From: Solanum dulcamara
Taxonomy: Eukaryota; Streptophyta; Magnoliopsida; Solanales; Solanaceae
Reading direction: 5' to 3'
Length of the DNA: 64,000 nucleotides
NCBI RefSeq assembly: GCF_947179165.1
Contig: NC_077240.1
Location: 53,282,001-53,346,000, forward strand
Within the stretch, counting starts at the first letter, position 1. Every line of letters starts with the position of its first letter. A program made the translations under genes and the position numbers. This document shows, in pieces, positions 46,524 through 58,322 of this stretch. The notes beneath the pieces were generated by a model. It saw only the letters and a list, made by a program, of their open reading frames with translations, searched no databases and was not told where the DNA came from.

Positions 46524-48515
46524 TGTTACACCCCGTACTTTGGTACCTTGGAATGCTTCTTAAGCTTCTTAATTTTCTGTGAAGGCTCTTAAGTTTCGTA
46601 GAAGTCATCATGTGAGTCGGATAATCTATAAAGCTATCAAATAATCCTAAGTAAAATAGAAGGAGATACTCCATAATAGAGAAGATTGAAAATAGGGTCA
46701 TAAGAAACCGGAAGAAGTTGGAGGTCAAGTAGTGAGTCGTAGGACTTGACTTACTTGTGAAAGCTATTACTTGGGACATTTTACATACTAAGCTACTTGA
46801 GTATACGTCGAGCTTAAGTAGCAAGGAATACATAGTCTCTTGAAGTAAGACGAGATTACGGGCTCACGAAAGAGAAATAAGAAAACGACGCGCCTACTCG
46901 AAGCAAGTAGGTGATGCACCTACTTGGACAAGCAGGTGATGCACCTACTTAGGGTCAAGTAGGTGATGCAGTAGCTTGGGTGGACCCCACGCTACCACGT
47001 GGCGGCTTTGGATTGGATGCATAATTGAGGTGGCGCCCTAGGGGCTGCCACATGTCACCCATAGGGGCTGCCACGTGTCCCCACTTAAGGACACATATAT
47101 ATACATGTGTATTACTGGATCAACTCACTTTTCAGCATCTTTACACTTAAAAAAATTGGAGAAAAACTTGGAGAACATGGAGAGAGAGCTACGAATTTGG
47201 TTTAGCAAGGTAAGCCCTACGATTTAATTCCGTGAATTAATTATTTAAGGTATTCTTCGGTTAAGCAACGGTGTTTAACAACATAAAATTTATAGCTGGG
47301 GTTTCGAGGAAGTTCTCGTTCTTGTCAACAAACCTATTTTTGGAATGAGACTGTTGTAAGTAATAATAGTATAACTCCTTGTGTAAAGCTTCGTTTCGAG
47401 TGATTCAAGATGTTTTAGAAATATATTTCATAGGGATATAACTTTTGTTTATACTACAAAACCCATTTTTGCTTTTATATTCTCGAAAAAGGATGATGAA
47501 GTATAGGTGAGGTGCTGCCCAGATTTCATTTCGGAAATCCTACACGGGCTGCTGTTGGTATTTTGGGCATATCTTTTGGTATAGAATTGATGTAGGGTTG
47601 ATTCGAAATTGTATATGACCCTAAGACACATGTATATAACTTTAATTGAGGCCACAAATCTTGTTTCCCTAAATTACCCCTTCGAAACTAAGCGACAATA
47701 CAAGACAGTAGGCTGTCCAAAATTCACATTTTGATAGTTTTGGCGAGTTTGATGAGTTTAGGTTAAGGTAAGGGTTTTCCTTTCAATTTGGAGTTTATGG
47801 TGCTGTTATGAAGTGTATTACACGTTGTGTAAGTGGATGGAAATATGAAAAGTCAATAAATATGCTCGACGTTCGAAACAAACTAAATTGGAGTCGATAT
47901 AGTTAAATTGTAGTCAAAGCAAGATGTTGTGCTTGTGGTGTGTGGATGCAGGTGTGTGGTGTGTGTTTCAGGGCCTAAATGTGTCCTAAAAGAGGTTGGG
48001 GAGATTCTGTTTGTATCCACAGGACACCCCGCTTTTTACTGTAAAAGGTTTTACAAAACGGAAACTAGAAACCTTATTTTGGTATCGTAGTTTCGAGCGA
48101 GTCATTTGGAGTTTATGTGGTATAAGATTGATGTGAATTGTGTATACATATGCTGGAGGTTAATGTTGTTGGTTGGATGTAGCTATTAGAAGTATAATTG
48201 GAAATCCAGATAGGGCACATTATAGGGGAAATGCTGCCCGATTTTTGTTAACTCTTTAACTAGTTAGGGAACTAGTCAAGAAAGCGAGCGAGGGGATGAG
48301 TTCTACAAATACTCGTGTATAGCCTAAGTTGATGGAAATCCAAGGGTTTTTAATACTCATATTTCTTTTATGTTACTTAGGTTTAAAGGATAACGAGACG
48401 AACGGGATAAAAAGTAACCCTTAACAGGTATGTAAAGCTAACGTTTTCTTCTTTTGGCATGTTTTGGCATATGTATGTAAGGCTTATATTTTCTTTTAGC
48501 ATGTATTTGGCATAA
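46524..48515 (+). repeat. E4 3' LTR, 3' third missing
   Basis: Begins TGTTACACCCC and pairs with 19303-20900. Hairpin repeats at 46907-46978, promoter block 46995-47105 (CACGTG copies and a TATATATA run), ATG at 47177 with the same eleven codons and CAAG/GTAAGC donor-like site at 47210 as in 19303-22153. It stops near 48515 where an LTR of the TTATACCCC subtype begins. Confidence 0.85.
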
Positions 48516-51139
48516 TTATTATTATACCCCGCATTTTTTAACCTTGACACGTGTCCCAAATCATCTTGAAAGTATCCATGAGACCCTTATTATCCACACA
48601 CACCAAACAACTCTAAGGAAAGAAGATTGTGATACCTCGCGAGAAGGAAGGTTGGAAATAGAGTCATAAGAATCTGGAATGATTTGGGGGCTAAGAAATG
48701 AGTCATAGGACTCAATTTACCTATGTAAGCCACTAAGTTAAGAGTCTTATACACTTAAGTTGCTTAAGGATATATCAAGCTTACGTAGTGCGGATTACAT
48801 CGGTTCTTAAGACAAGACAAGATTACAAATCCACGGGGGAGAGGAGAAGGCGACACGTGGTAGCAAAAGGAGGTGCCATGTGGCAGCCTAGGGAAGTGCC
48901 ATGCGGCAGAAGGTGACCCACCTACTTGGGGGTGGGACCCACCAAGGACACGTGGCAGCCTTGGAGGCTAAGGGTGGATCCGTGGCCCAATAAGGGCCTG
49001 ACACGTGTCACCCTTAGGGGATGACATGTGTCACTTCCTAAGGGACCATATATATGTATGTTAATGACTTTTCTTCCGTGAATTAATTATCCACGGTGTT
49101 CCCTAAGTATGTGGATATGTATATATGTGATTTATGATGTTTATGGAATAAAAAAATCAGCTTTACGATTGGAAATTTGGAAGAAAAGAAGAAGGAAAAA
49201 TGTTGAGGGGCAAAGAGGGAGCTACGGGTTTGGACCTCTTTGAGGTAAGCCCCGACTTTTGTTCCGTGAATTAATTATTTATGGTATCCCACGGTTATAT
49301 AATTATGTGTAATAGCTTAAAATCATAATTTGGGGCAGAGAAGAAGTGTCAAAAATAGTCCTCTCCATTTCAGCACGGCAAAAGATTTTTGAAGCAAGTT
49401 TTAGCTAGTTTTGGCCAATTTCGGGAAAGATAAGTTCTTCTCCTCTAATTTGAAGTTTATTATGTTAAATTAGGGTGTATTACACACCTTAGGGGCTTCT
49501 GGAAGTTGGGTAAAAGGTTTGAAAAGTTCGGCGTTGGGAATAAACTAAATTGGAGTCTCTAGAAGTGAATTGTTGTCAAAATGAGGCGTTGTTATTGTGA
49601 GTTGCTGCTGCAGGGGTGTAATGTATTGTTGAAGGGCCTAAATATGTTCTAATGTGGGTAAGGGTTCTTCTGGTTGAATCCACATGAACCCTCATGGCGT
49701 ATAATTAAAGGCGTTACAATATAAAGGCTAGACGCCCTATTGTGATACCGTATTTGTGAATAAGTCATTTGGAGTTTATGTTGTATATTGTGGTGTGAAT
49801 TGTTGCAGTTTGTTGTTGTTGGTTGGATTTAAGTCTTAGGTACCTAATTGTAAATTTGGATAGGGCACATTATAGGGGAGGTGCTGCCCAATTTTCGTCA
49901 ATGCCTTAGCGAATAACAGAACTAGTCGGGGAAACTACTAAGGAAATAAATTCCATTAATACTAAGGTGTAACCTAGGGTGATGGAAAGTAAAAGGGGTT
50001 GATATTTATATTAATTTCATGTTGAATAGGTTCAAAGGACGGCGAGGCAAGCAGGATAAGGAATAATTCAAACAAGGTATGTGAAGCTTTCTTTTGGCAT
50101 ATTTTTGGAATAAGTATGTAGAGCTATGTTTCTTTTCTTTTGGCATGTCTTAGATGTAAGTTATGAATGATATGTATGTGATACTTGGGATTCAATTCAT
50201 TCACAAAGCCCTGAATATAAGTCGAAACTCTCATTTATTTTTTAATGTTAGAACTCCTGCAATAGCTGGGTTATTACCTTTAAGTCTTCTATGTGATGAA
50301 AAATAGTACATGTAAAGACTATCTCTTCTTTCCTTTGGAATGACTTAATTTTAAGTAAAATGATATATGATATGGGTTTAGAGGTAATTCCAGTTATGAG
50401 CTCTGAGTGTAACTCATGACTTGTAGTCACTTCTGAACATTCAGAGTCTGAAAGTAATCAAATTACTATTCTCGAGCCTGCTATATAATGAATAGTAAGT
50501 GGAGGTACCAACTCTTTTTTTTAAAGGCTATGAAATGATAAATGCGTCTTTTTGCGTAAGTTGAGTCTTTGACTAGATAAATTATGTTTCTGATTGCATA
50601 GACTATATTTCTGATTGCATAAATTGTGTGGCATTATCTTGATTCATGCCTGTGATCCCTGAAGCCCCAACTGATGTAAGCCAAACGACTAAGGAAATAA
50701 ATTCCATTAATACTAAGGTGTAACCTAGGGTGCTGGAAAGTAAAAGGGGTTGATATTCATATTAATTTCATATTGAATAGGTTCAAAGGACGGCGAGGCA
50801 AGCAGGATAAGGAATAATTCAGACAAGGTATGTGAAGTTTTCTTTTGGCGTATTTTTGGAATAAGTATGTAGAGCTATGTTTATTTTCTTTTGGCATGTC
50901 TTAGATGTAAGTTATGAATGATATGTATGTGATATTTGGGATTCACTTCATTCATAAAGCCCTGAATATAAGTCGAAACTCTCATTTACTGTTTGATGTT
51001 AGAACTCCTGCAATAGCTGGGTTATTTCCTTTAAGTCTTCTATGTGATGAAAAATAGTACATGTAAATCCTATCTCTTCTTTCCTTTGGAATGACTTAAT
51101 TTTAAGTAAAATGATATATGATATGGATTTAGAGGTAAT
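48516..51139 (+). repeat. LTR fragment of the TTATACCCC subtype with internal duplication
   Basis: Begins at ATTATACCCCGCA and resembles the fragment at 12333 and, further in, the E2 LTR. A promoter block lies at 48850-49060 with CACGTG palindromes and a TATATATG run; a TTTGAG/GTAAGC donor-like site is at 49245. At 50683 it jumps back to sequence already seen at 49933. It is cut at 51139 by the E5 array; the rest should continue beyond the right edge of the window. Confidence 0.78.
49933..51139 (+). repeat. 750-bp tandem duplication, second copy truncated
   Basis: 49933-50389 reappears at 50683-51139 with a few percent difference, both starting AACTACTAAGG or AACGACTAAGG and including ATTAATACTAAGGTGTAACC. 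Period 750 bp. The second copy ends at the E5 insertion point. Confidence 0.85.
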
Positions 51140-51529
51140 TGTTACACCTCACCCTTTTAAACTCACAATGTCTCATAAGTTCCTTGGACATTACCATATG
51201 AACTGGATATGCTACGACACTATCAAATGACTCCAACGAAGGGAGGATGTGATACCCCGTGGTAGAGAAGGTTGGAAGGGGAATCATAAGAATCCGGAAG
51301 GAATAGGAGGCCAAGCAACGAGTCGTAGGACTCGACTTATCTACGTAAGCTACTAATTTAGAAATCTTACATACGTGAGTTACTTGATTACATACCAAGC
51401 TTGCGTAGCAAGGGTTTCATAGGCTCTTAAAGTGAGACAAGATTACGAACGAGATTACGAACCCACGGAAGGGAAATAAGGAAACAACGCACCTACTTGA
51501 AGCAAGTAGGTAACTCACCTACTTGACAC

Positions 51530-51725
51530 ATGGCAGCACGTGATAGGTACACGTGGAAGCATATGAAAGTGACACGTGGCAGCAGGTGACACACCCTGGG
51601 GTGGACCCCCACCTGCCACGTGGCAACCATGGATAGGTTGCATGGATGAAGTGGCCCAATGAGAGTTTGACACATATCACCCTTAGGGGATGACACGTGT
51701 CACTTCTAATAAGGATATATATATG
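51530..51725 (+). promoter_or_regulatory. LTR promoter block of the E5 first LTR
   Basis: Several CACGTG hexamers in TACACGTGG, GTGACACGTGGCAG, TGCCACGTGGCA and GATGACACGTGTCAC, a CCCAAT box near 51655, then a TATATATATG run at 51715-51725. The same block recurs at 58713-58908 with small changes. Confidence 0.6.
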
Positions 51726-54057
51726 TTACTTTTGATGACTAAGTCATCTTATTATCCTTTTACACTTAGAAAAAAATAAGAGAGAGTTGAGAGAAAACTT
51801 GAGAGAACAAAGAGGAGGAGCTACGGGTTGGTCCAAAAGAAAAGGTACTTCTGTTAGTAATATTAGCATAACTCCCTCTGTATAGCTCCGTTTCGAGTGA
51901 TTCAAGATGTTTTGGAAAGATATTGCATAGGGATATAACTTTAATTTAGCCTATAAAACCCATTTTTTCTTTTATCATCCCGAAAAATGGCGATGAAGTA
52001 TGGGGGAGGTGCTGCCCAGATTTCGTTTTGGAAATCCTACACAGACTGCTGTTGGTATTTTGGGCATATCTCTTTGTAAACAATTGCTGTAGGGATGATT
52101 CTAAATGGTATGAGACATTGAGACACATGTCTACAACTTTCCTTGAGGCCACAAATCCTGTTTCCGTCAATTACCCCTTCGAAACTAAGAGACAATACGA
52201 TACAGTAAGCTGCGCAGAATTCACGTTTTGACAACTTTGGCGAGTTTTGGCCAATTTCGGGTAAGGTAAGGTTTCTCCTTTCAATTTGGAGTTTATCGTG
52301 TTTTTAATAAGGGTATTATATGTCGTTTAAGTTGCTGAAAATGTAAAAACACGATAGAAATGTTTGACGTTGAAGACAATGTAAAATTGAAGTTGTCATA
52401 GAGGAATTGTAATCGAAATGAGGCGTTATGTGTGTGGAGGTTGCTTATGGTTGTGTGGTGCGTGTTTCAGGGTCTAAATATGTTCTAAATAAGGTGGGGG
52501 AGCTGCTGGTTTCAGCCACATGACCCTCCTCTCCGCACGATTTAAAGCTTTTACGAAATAAAGACTAAAGACCCTATTTTAATATCGTAATGTTAAGAAA
52601 GTTGTTTGGAGCCTATGTTATATAATGTTGACATGTTTTATGTGTATATGAGTTGCAGGTTATTATTGTTGGTTGGCTGCAGTGATTAGGGATAGAATTG
52701 GGAAATCGGATAGGGCAAGTTATAGAGGAGATGTTGCCCGAATTCCGTTAACTTCTTAACTAGTTAATAAACTAGTCGAGACTAGTCGAGAAAGGAGAAT
52801 AAAAAGTTGGTTCCTGTGGGTGCTTGGTTGTGGATTTGGAAGCTGGAAAGTTGAAGGTTACTAATATTAGTATTACCTTCGTGTTAAATAGGTTCAGAGG
52901 ACGACGAGACATGCCGGGCTAAAAGCAGTCGACCAGAGGTATGTAAAGCTTTCTTGTGGCATGTTTTGGTATAAGCACGTACACTTATCTTTCTTTCCTT
53001 TTAGCAAGTTTTAGCCTTAAGTGAATTGTATGTGGAATGTGGGAATAATTCCATTCCCAGAACTCCAGGTACGCCCCATAATCCCTAACTACAGTTAAGT
53101 GTTAACACCCCTACAAGGATTGAGTATTACCTGTTAAGGTTTCTACGTGCTAAAGAATAGTGTATGGGAAACTATCTTTCCCTTCTCTTGATATGTATTT
53201 GGTACGAAAGTGAGATTTGAATGCCATAGTGTCTCACCGAGCCCTATAATGGGCCGGGTATGAAATATGTGTATGAAGGTCATGTAAAACAAGGTATAGA
53301 CTACATAAAACTTATTCTCTTTCTTCTTTTGGGCATGTCTTTGTCTTAGTTGTAAGTTGAATAAGATCCGAGCTCTGGGGTAACTCCATCCTCAAACATC
53401 TCTTATTTACTTCTGAATATAGAACTCCTACAGTAGTCGAACTATTTCCCTGGAAACTTTTATATGTTAAAAAGGTAACAAATGTACAGGCTCCAAGTCT
53501 TACAGACTATTTGTTAACAAATGTTTCTGGTTCCATAAGCGATTTGGCTTTACTTTAGTACATGTCTAGGAGCCCCGAGATTATAATTGATATTGCCCAT
53601 AATGGCATTTAGAAGCCACTCGAGATGACTACACTACTATTCGAGTCCTCCGACAAAATTTTAATCTTCTTATACGGTCAAGTCTCTAATAATGATTTAA
53701 ATTGCATATAGTTACTCACTACTCTACTCGTGTATATTGTAACACTTCTTTCCTTGAGTCCCGGGCCAGGATATGTTCTCGTGCACAGTTCACTGCATCA
53801 TTCCCTGAGTCCCTCAATAGAGGGCCAGGATACGCGTATAGATATATGATGATGTGTTGTAATAAGGTGGTGATGGCACTGGGGCCATGATGGTTTTACA
53901 GAGATGATTCACCGGACCCCCGAAAGGGCCGGCTATATGATACGACTCGAACATGCATGTTTTTGTAATTCACAAAGTACAGGTACAGGTTTCTGATTTG
54001 ACATTTTATCCCCTGCTTCTCTATTTTGGATATACCTCCAGTTGTACTATGTTACGT

Positions 54058-54126
54058 TTTACATACTCAGTACATATATCGTACTGACCTCGTTTCTCGG
54101 GGGGCTGCGTTCATACCCGCAGGTAC
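54058..54126 (+). other. Conserved three-hairpin module (E5 first LTR)
   Basis: TCAGTAC/GTACTGA arms around ATATATC, a C/T run against CGGGGGG (weakened here by CCTCG), and CTGCG/CGCAG before GTACATA. The second LTR at 61241-61309 keeps the full CCCCC/GGGGGG stem. Confidence 0.6.
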
Positions 54127-54594
54127 ATATACAGATTTTGGGAGTCCGTCAGCTTAGGATTCCATGCAACTCAGTTGGAAGAGGCTCCATTGTATCGAGG
54201 CCTAGGTTTTGGTACTGTCCACAGATGTATAAAAATTATTTCATCCATTCAGGGGTACGGCGGGGGCCCTATCTCGCCATATGTTGTCATTTATATGTTT
54301 AGAGGTCTGTAGACATGTATATGTGGGTTGTGTATGTCAGTTTGATTCAGCTGGGTCTACATGATATATGATATATGTTATTATGTTATGGCAGCCTTGT
54401 CGGCTTGCGTGCCCTATCGTGTTGTGGTACAAACGAAAAGGGCTACAGGTTTATGAAAATGTTATCGCCCAATGGGGCTTTGTTACATGATACTGTTTAT
54501 TTACAGTTCAATGTGACCACAGCTGATAGATATGTATACGGGGGGTCCAGATCGGACCCTAGTCACGGCTTATGGGGTTGGGTCGTGACAGAAG

Positions 54595-54606
54595 TGGTAT
54601 CAGAGC
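54595..54606 (+). other. Primer-binding site of E5, first unit
   Basis: TGGTATCAGAGC, four bases after the LTR end. Confidence 0.93.
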
Positions 54607-55013
54607 AGTTCGTCCTTGGATTGTCTGCAGACCGTGTCTAGTAGAGTCTTGTTTATTGATGTGTTGCGCGCCACATATATAAATAGGAAGCTACAGGATA
54701 TTTAGGATGTTACCTTTCTTCTACATCTAAGATCGTGCTTTAGATCCGAGTCATAGGAAAAATTCCTTATACTAACCTTGGATCTTAACAGAAGGACGAC
54801 ACCAACAAAAGGAGGTAATTGACAACATGGGACATCATGAAGCACGCAGGTAAGTAAAGTGAAGGCACGGAAGATATCCGTTTGGTAAGGTAGTGAAGTA
54901 TTATTGAAATGTAAAGTTGAAACCTGAAAGGAAGGCAAACAGAAAATGCCACAGATGCAGTTTGAAGTTGGACATACGAGGTAAGTCCAGTATTTTTATA
55001 TTACTATTAATAT

Positions 55014-55083
55014 TGAAAGCCCCGTGTGGCTGCGATATGAGATGACGTTGAAAGCCCTGTGCAGCTGTGATATGATATGTATA
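55014..55083 (+). repeat. Two-copy ~35-bp tandem repeat
   Basis: Units starting GAAAGCCCCGTGTGGCTGCG and GAAAGCCCTGTGCAGCTGTG, each followed by ATATGA-rich sequence. The repeat is present in all internal regions of the group (for example 17676-17740 and, in reverse, 34998-35065). Confidence 0.7.
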
Positions 55084-56100
55084 TATATATGTTGGCCCTG
55101 TGAGGCATTGTGGGTATTTTCTGCGTGCAGGTTTTGGGATAAGTAAGAAATATAGAGGGAACTCTGTCGAAATTTTCCCAGAATAAGGAAAAGGAAATGA
55201 AGCATAGATTTTTGAGATGCCCGAGAAATTGATACCAAATACCCCTACTGTGTTTAACTAAAATTGTAAGAGGTATCCTTCAGGTCGCCGACAAGGGGCA
55301 CCCTTTCTACTTGAAGAATTTTATTTTGGAGGAACAAAAGCTTAATTAAGTAGTAAAGTTCAGATTACGGTATCTCCAGCCGTATTTGTATTGTAGGAAT
55401 ATACACAGAGGGCTCAGAATGAAGGATAAGATGTCCCGCGAATGAGTTTCACTCTTTTGAAAAAATACCAAGCCCTCAACTCCTAATTGTAAATTTGATG
55501 AATTGTTCATAACTCGAGGATAAACTCAGAAGGAGACCAGGTAGGTCAAGTACTAAAAAAAGTACTGTGATGTTTAAGAGGTTCTGATTCCTTTCAACAA
55601 TGGTTGGAAAATGATGTACGATAATAGTTTATAATTTGCCACCGACTAATTGGGGAAAGAACCTCTAATAGAAGCACCTCAAAGAGATGTCAGGAACCAA
55701 ATATATATACGAACAAAAAGGGGGATATATAAGTATCAATTAAATAGTGTGATACGAGTATACAAGGATAAAGTGAGACTGCTAATAAGGCACCATTAGT
55801 AGCGGCTAACTAAGTTAAAAGTCTGCGTTGAGTACGCAATAAGAGTATGGAGCTTAAGATACAAAAAAATAACGCGGGTACACCACGTCACCCCAAAAAT
55901 AGTGGAACCCTCAAGGGACGAGGATGGCAAACTTAAAGAATAATTGGAACAACTTCCATTCATCCCAAGAAACAAAGGATATAGGTTAGGACAAAGCCAC
56001 TACTTTAAGAAAACCTGGAATAGTTATTCCCAGAATACTAGTACCGCCTAATTGAAATTGGAATGACTACAAGTACATACAGAAGAAAGCACGAGTACCC

Positions 56101-56115
56101 TCTAAAGGGGGGAAG
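56101..56115 (+). other. Second, internal polypurine-like tract (E5)
   Basis: TCTAAAGGGGGGAAG, identical over 15 bases to 58306-58320 at the true tract, but followed by TTAATGAG instead of an LTR. Confidence 0.7.
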
Positions 56116-56873
56116 TTAATGAGAAAATGGCAAAAGTAAGGTGAAGGCAATCGATATGGTAATATATTTGAAATGGACGTCTAAACTTCAATAAGATATC
56201 CTGCCGAACCAAGTTAGAAAGGTCTGGAAGCCACCAGTAATTGAACGGAAGCCAGAATGCTACATAAGGCAGCGTTGAGAAGGTTGTGACGAGACCCTAA
56301 ACAACATAACGCTAGAAGGCGTCTGCATATAAAAACAAAAGGGTGTAAACAAGAAAGGATGTGGAATGAATTAAGAAACACTACGAAGGATAATGATAAC
56401 ATGCTAGATCAAAAGCCAAAATGTTAACTATAGAGTTGGTCGCAAATAATGTTGCGATAGATATATAACCAATGACAAAGGAATAAAAAGTCTTCTGTGG
56501 TAGAAAATGAAAAGGGCACAAAGTGAATCGAGGATAGGGAAGCGTATATGTCAAATTCCTTTAAATCTATGCCAGGTAATAATAGACAGGGGTCAAAGCG
56601 GCTCCAAAGGTCACTATATGAAAGAACTTTAGCGCTACTCAATAGCCCACCCTAAAGAATGGGTGCGTACAGAAAGGGGGGGGATACAATAGGGGAAGTA
56701 AAACCAAAATGACCAAAAAAGGAGATGGTCATAGCGGAACTAAAGGTCTACGCCGATACTGGTCGCAAGATAACAAAGGAAGGACAGGGCAAAACATAAA
56801 GACTCGCGAGACAACACTAAGGTAAATCTTGGGCTAAATTGAGTGTCCGCACATCGTAGAAAGGATTACAGTG

Positions 56874-56992
56874 AAATGATATACGAAGACTTCCCAGAAA
56901 GGTCACCCATCCCAATATTACTCTCACCCTAGCACGCTTAACTTCAAAATTCTGATGGAACTTAATGCGTTAGTGCTGGTGTGATTGGGCGA
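56874..56992 (-). pseudogene. 5S rRNA-derived segment, antisense to E5
   Basis: On the minus strand: CACCAGCACTAACGCATTAAG, then AAGTTAAGCGTGCTAGGG, GAGAGTAATATTGGGATGGG and GTGACC...CTGGGAAG. Same variant bases as E1 and E3 (GCATTAAGTTCC in the first third), so the three share one capture event. The equivalent in the second unit would begin beyond base 64000. Confidence 0.87.
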
Positions 56993-57300
56993 GATGGAGG
57001 AATTTGAACTAGTGATGGAGAAATGATATGAGATTATGTACCCAGAGTATTATAAGATACGTTAAGGCAATTGTAACAAGGGTTTAAGCAAAACAAGAAG
57101 GATTAGCTAATTGCTAATTGATGATGCACTTGAATGCCACAGTTCTTCAACATAGAACCAGTTAACGAGTGGAAAACCACAACATAACTATATAGGCCAG
57201 TTAAAGTTCTAAAGAAAGTCGAGAAGAACTATACGAAGCTAAGTATTCCCAAATTATCAACGTCACCACGCACCTATTCTAAACCCTTCAAGAGTAGGGT

Positions 57301-57690
57301 GTTATACGGGTTATTGTGAGAAGGCTAACGAATCAGCCCATTTGCTTTCAAGCAAGACCACCTATGCAACTTGAATGAGGTGAAGTTATACAACAAGGAA
57401 GTAGTAAGATTCCGTGAAGTTCCCCAGCTAATATCTCAGATAGAGGAACTTCAAATATGGTTAACGTTTTGACCTCAGTCCAAGAAGAGGTTGGGAGTAC
57501 AGACAGACCTTCATACCGCATTTACCTCAGGCTTCTGAATAGAATGAGCATACTATCAACTGCTAGAAAATATATTGCGAGCTTATGAGGTAGGTTTGCC
57601 TACGAGAAGGGCTACCATTTTAGTGTCCAAATGACCCCCTACAAGATGTTGTAAGGAAGCGCCTATAGGTCCCCCTAATGGGGAAAAGAC
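57301..57690 (+). pseudogene. pol remnant: integrase core, frameshifted (E5)
   Basis: RVIVRRLTNQPICF at 57306 onward corresponds to integrase VIVDRLTKSAHF. A VRFREVP piece follows near 57398, LENILRAYE near 57565 corresponds to LEDMLRACV, and YHFSVQMTPYKML at 57613-57651 (then a stop) corresponds to YHSSIQMAPYEAL. The pieces are in order but in different frames. Confidence 0.75.
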
Positions 57691-57959
57691 TAAGCTGGCA
57701 GGCCAAACAGGATTAAGCAAACTATTGACTAAAAGCCTAGAGTCGGCAGGAATGATATACAGATAATCAACGTCGACATGCAGAGTTCAAGTTGATGATT
57801 GGATGTTCATAATGGGGTCACCTAGAAAAGGAACTTGACCCAGAATATGTTAGACTGTATTAGGTTGCGCGTAAGGTGGGCAACGCGACTGGTGAGTTGA
57901 GCTTACCACTTGATTTGGAGACCAAACGCCCAGCCTATCAGATATAAATATTTCGCGAA

Positions 57960-58165
57960 TGTACTAGCGATCCACCCATAGTATGTCTTATAAATGAAGT
58001 CCATGAGATGAAAGAGTTATCCTATGAGGAGAAATTTATTGCCATCTTCTCTTGACAAATTAGAAGGTTGCGAACTGAGGACGTGCCTTCCGTCAAGGTA
58101 CTGTGGCAAAATCAAAACCAGAAAAGGGGATGACCTAAGAAATTAGAAAGAGGACATAAAACACC
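57960..58165 (+). pseudogene. pol remnant: chromodomain-like tail (E5)
   Basis: Counterpart of E1 547-808: a DPP-x-VCL-like start, KELSYEEKFIAI, RRLRTEDVPSVKVLWQNQNQ-like segment, interrupted by frameshifts and a stop after CTTCTCTTGA near 58050. Confidence 0.65.
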
Positions 58166-58308
58166 AGGTAAACAGGTAACCCCAACTCCTGAAACTCATA
58201 TACTAATTACTTCGATGGAAATATGTGTAAGGAAATAGAAACGAATCCCCCGATGGTCTGTATAAGTTCTAAGGGAAGTTTTGTTTAACAATCGGGGACG
58301 AATGTTCT

Positions 58309-58322
58309 AAAGGGGGGAAGGA
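58309..58322 (+). other. Polypurine tract of E5, first unit
   Basis: AAAGGGGGGAAGGA abutting TGTTACACC at 58323. Confidence 0.93.

Larger units (their letters stand above)
19303..48515 (+). mobile_element. E4: plus-strand element split by E2
   Basis: After removing E2 (23658-46101) and one copy of the GGATA duplication, the pieces form one element: 5'-truncated 5' LTR (19303-22153), primer-binding site, internal region 22154-23657 plus 46107-46523 (about 1.9 kb), polypurine tract, and a 3'-truncated 3' LTR (46524-48515). The two LTRs correspond: both have the AAGCAAGTAGGTGATGCACC repeats, the MERELR-type ATG leader and the same splice-donor-like site. The short internal region has lost most of pol, leaving a 5S-like segment joined to a Pol C-terminal tail. 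Confidence 0.85.
51140..54590 (+). repeat. E5 first LTR (3451 bp)
   Basis: TGTTACACCTCACCC to GGGTCGTGACA. Hairpin repeat at 51497-51530, promoter block 51530-51725, three-hairpin module 54058-54126, GGCGGGGGCC hairpin near 54259. Small frames 53702-53890, 54042-54302 and 54375-54641 recur in the second LTR only because the DNA is duplicated. Confidence 0.94.
54591..58322 (+). other. E5 internal region, first unit
   Basis: 3.7 kb: primer-binding site; two tandem copies of a ~35-bp GAAAGCCC...GGCTGYGATATGA unit at 55014-55083; second polypurine-like tract at 56101; antisense 5S-like segment at 56874; integrase fossil at 57301; tail fossil near 57960-58165; polypurine tract at 58309. From 54607 to 56100 I find no gag, protease or reverse transcriptase motif. 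Confidence 0.88.

Noticed and set aside
46423..46833. 136-codon minus-strand open frame
   Set aside because: It spans the polypurine tract and LTR start in antisense, so it cannot be a conserved gene of the element.
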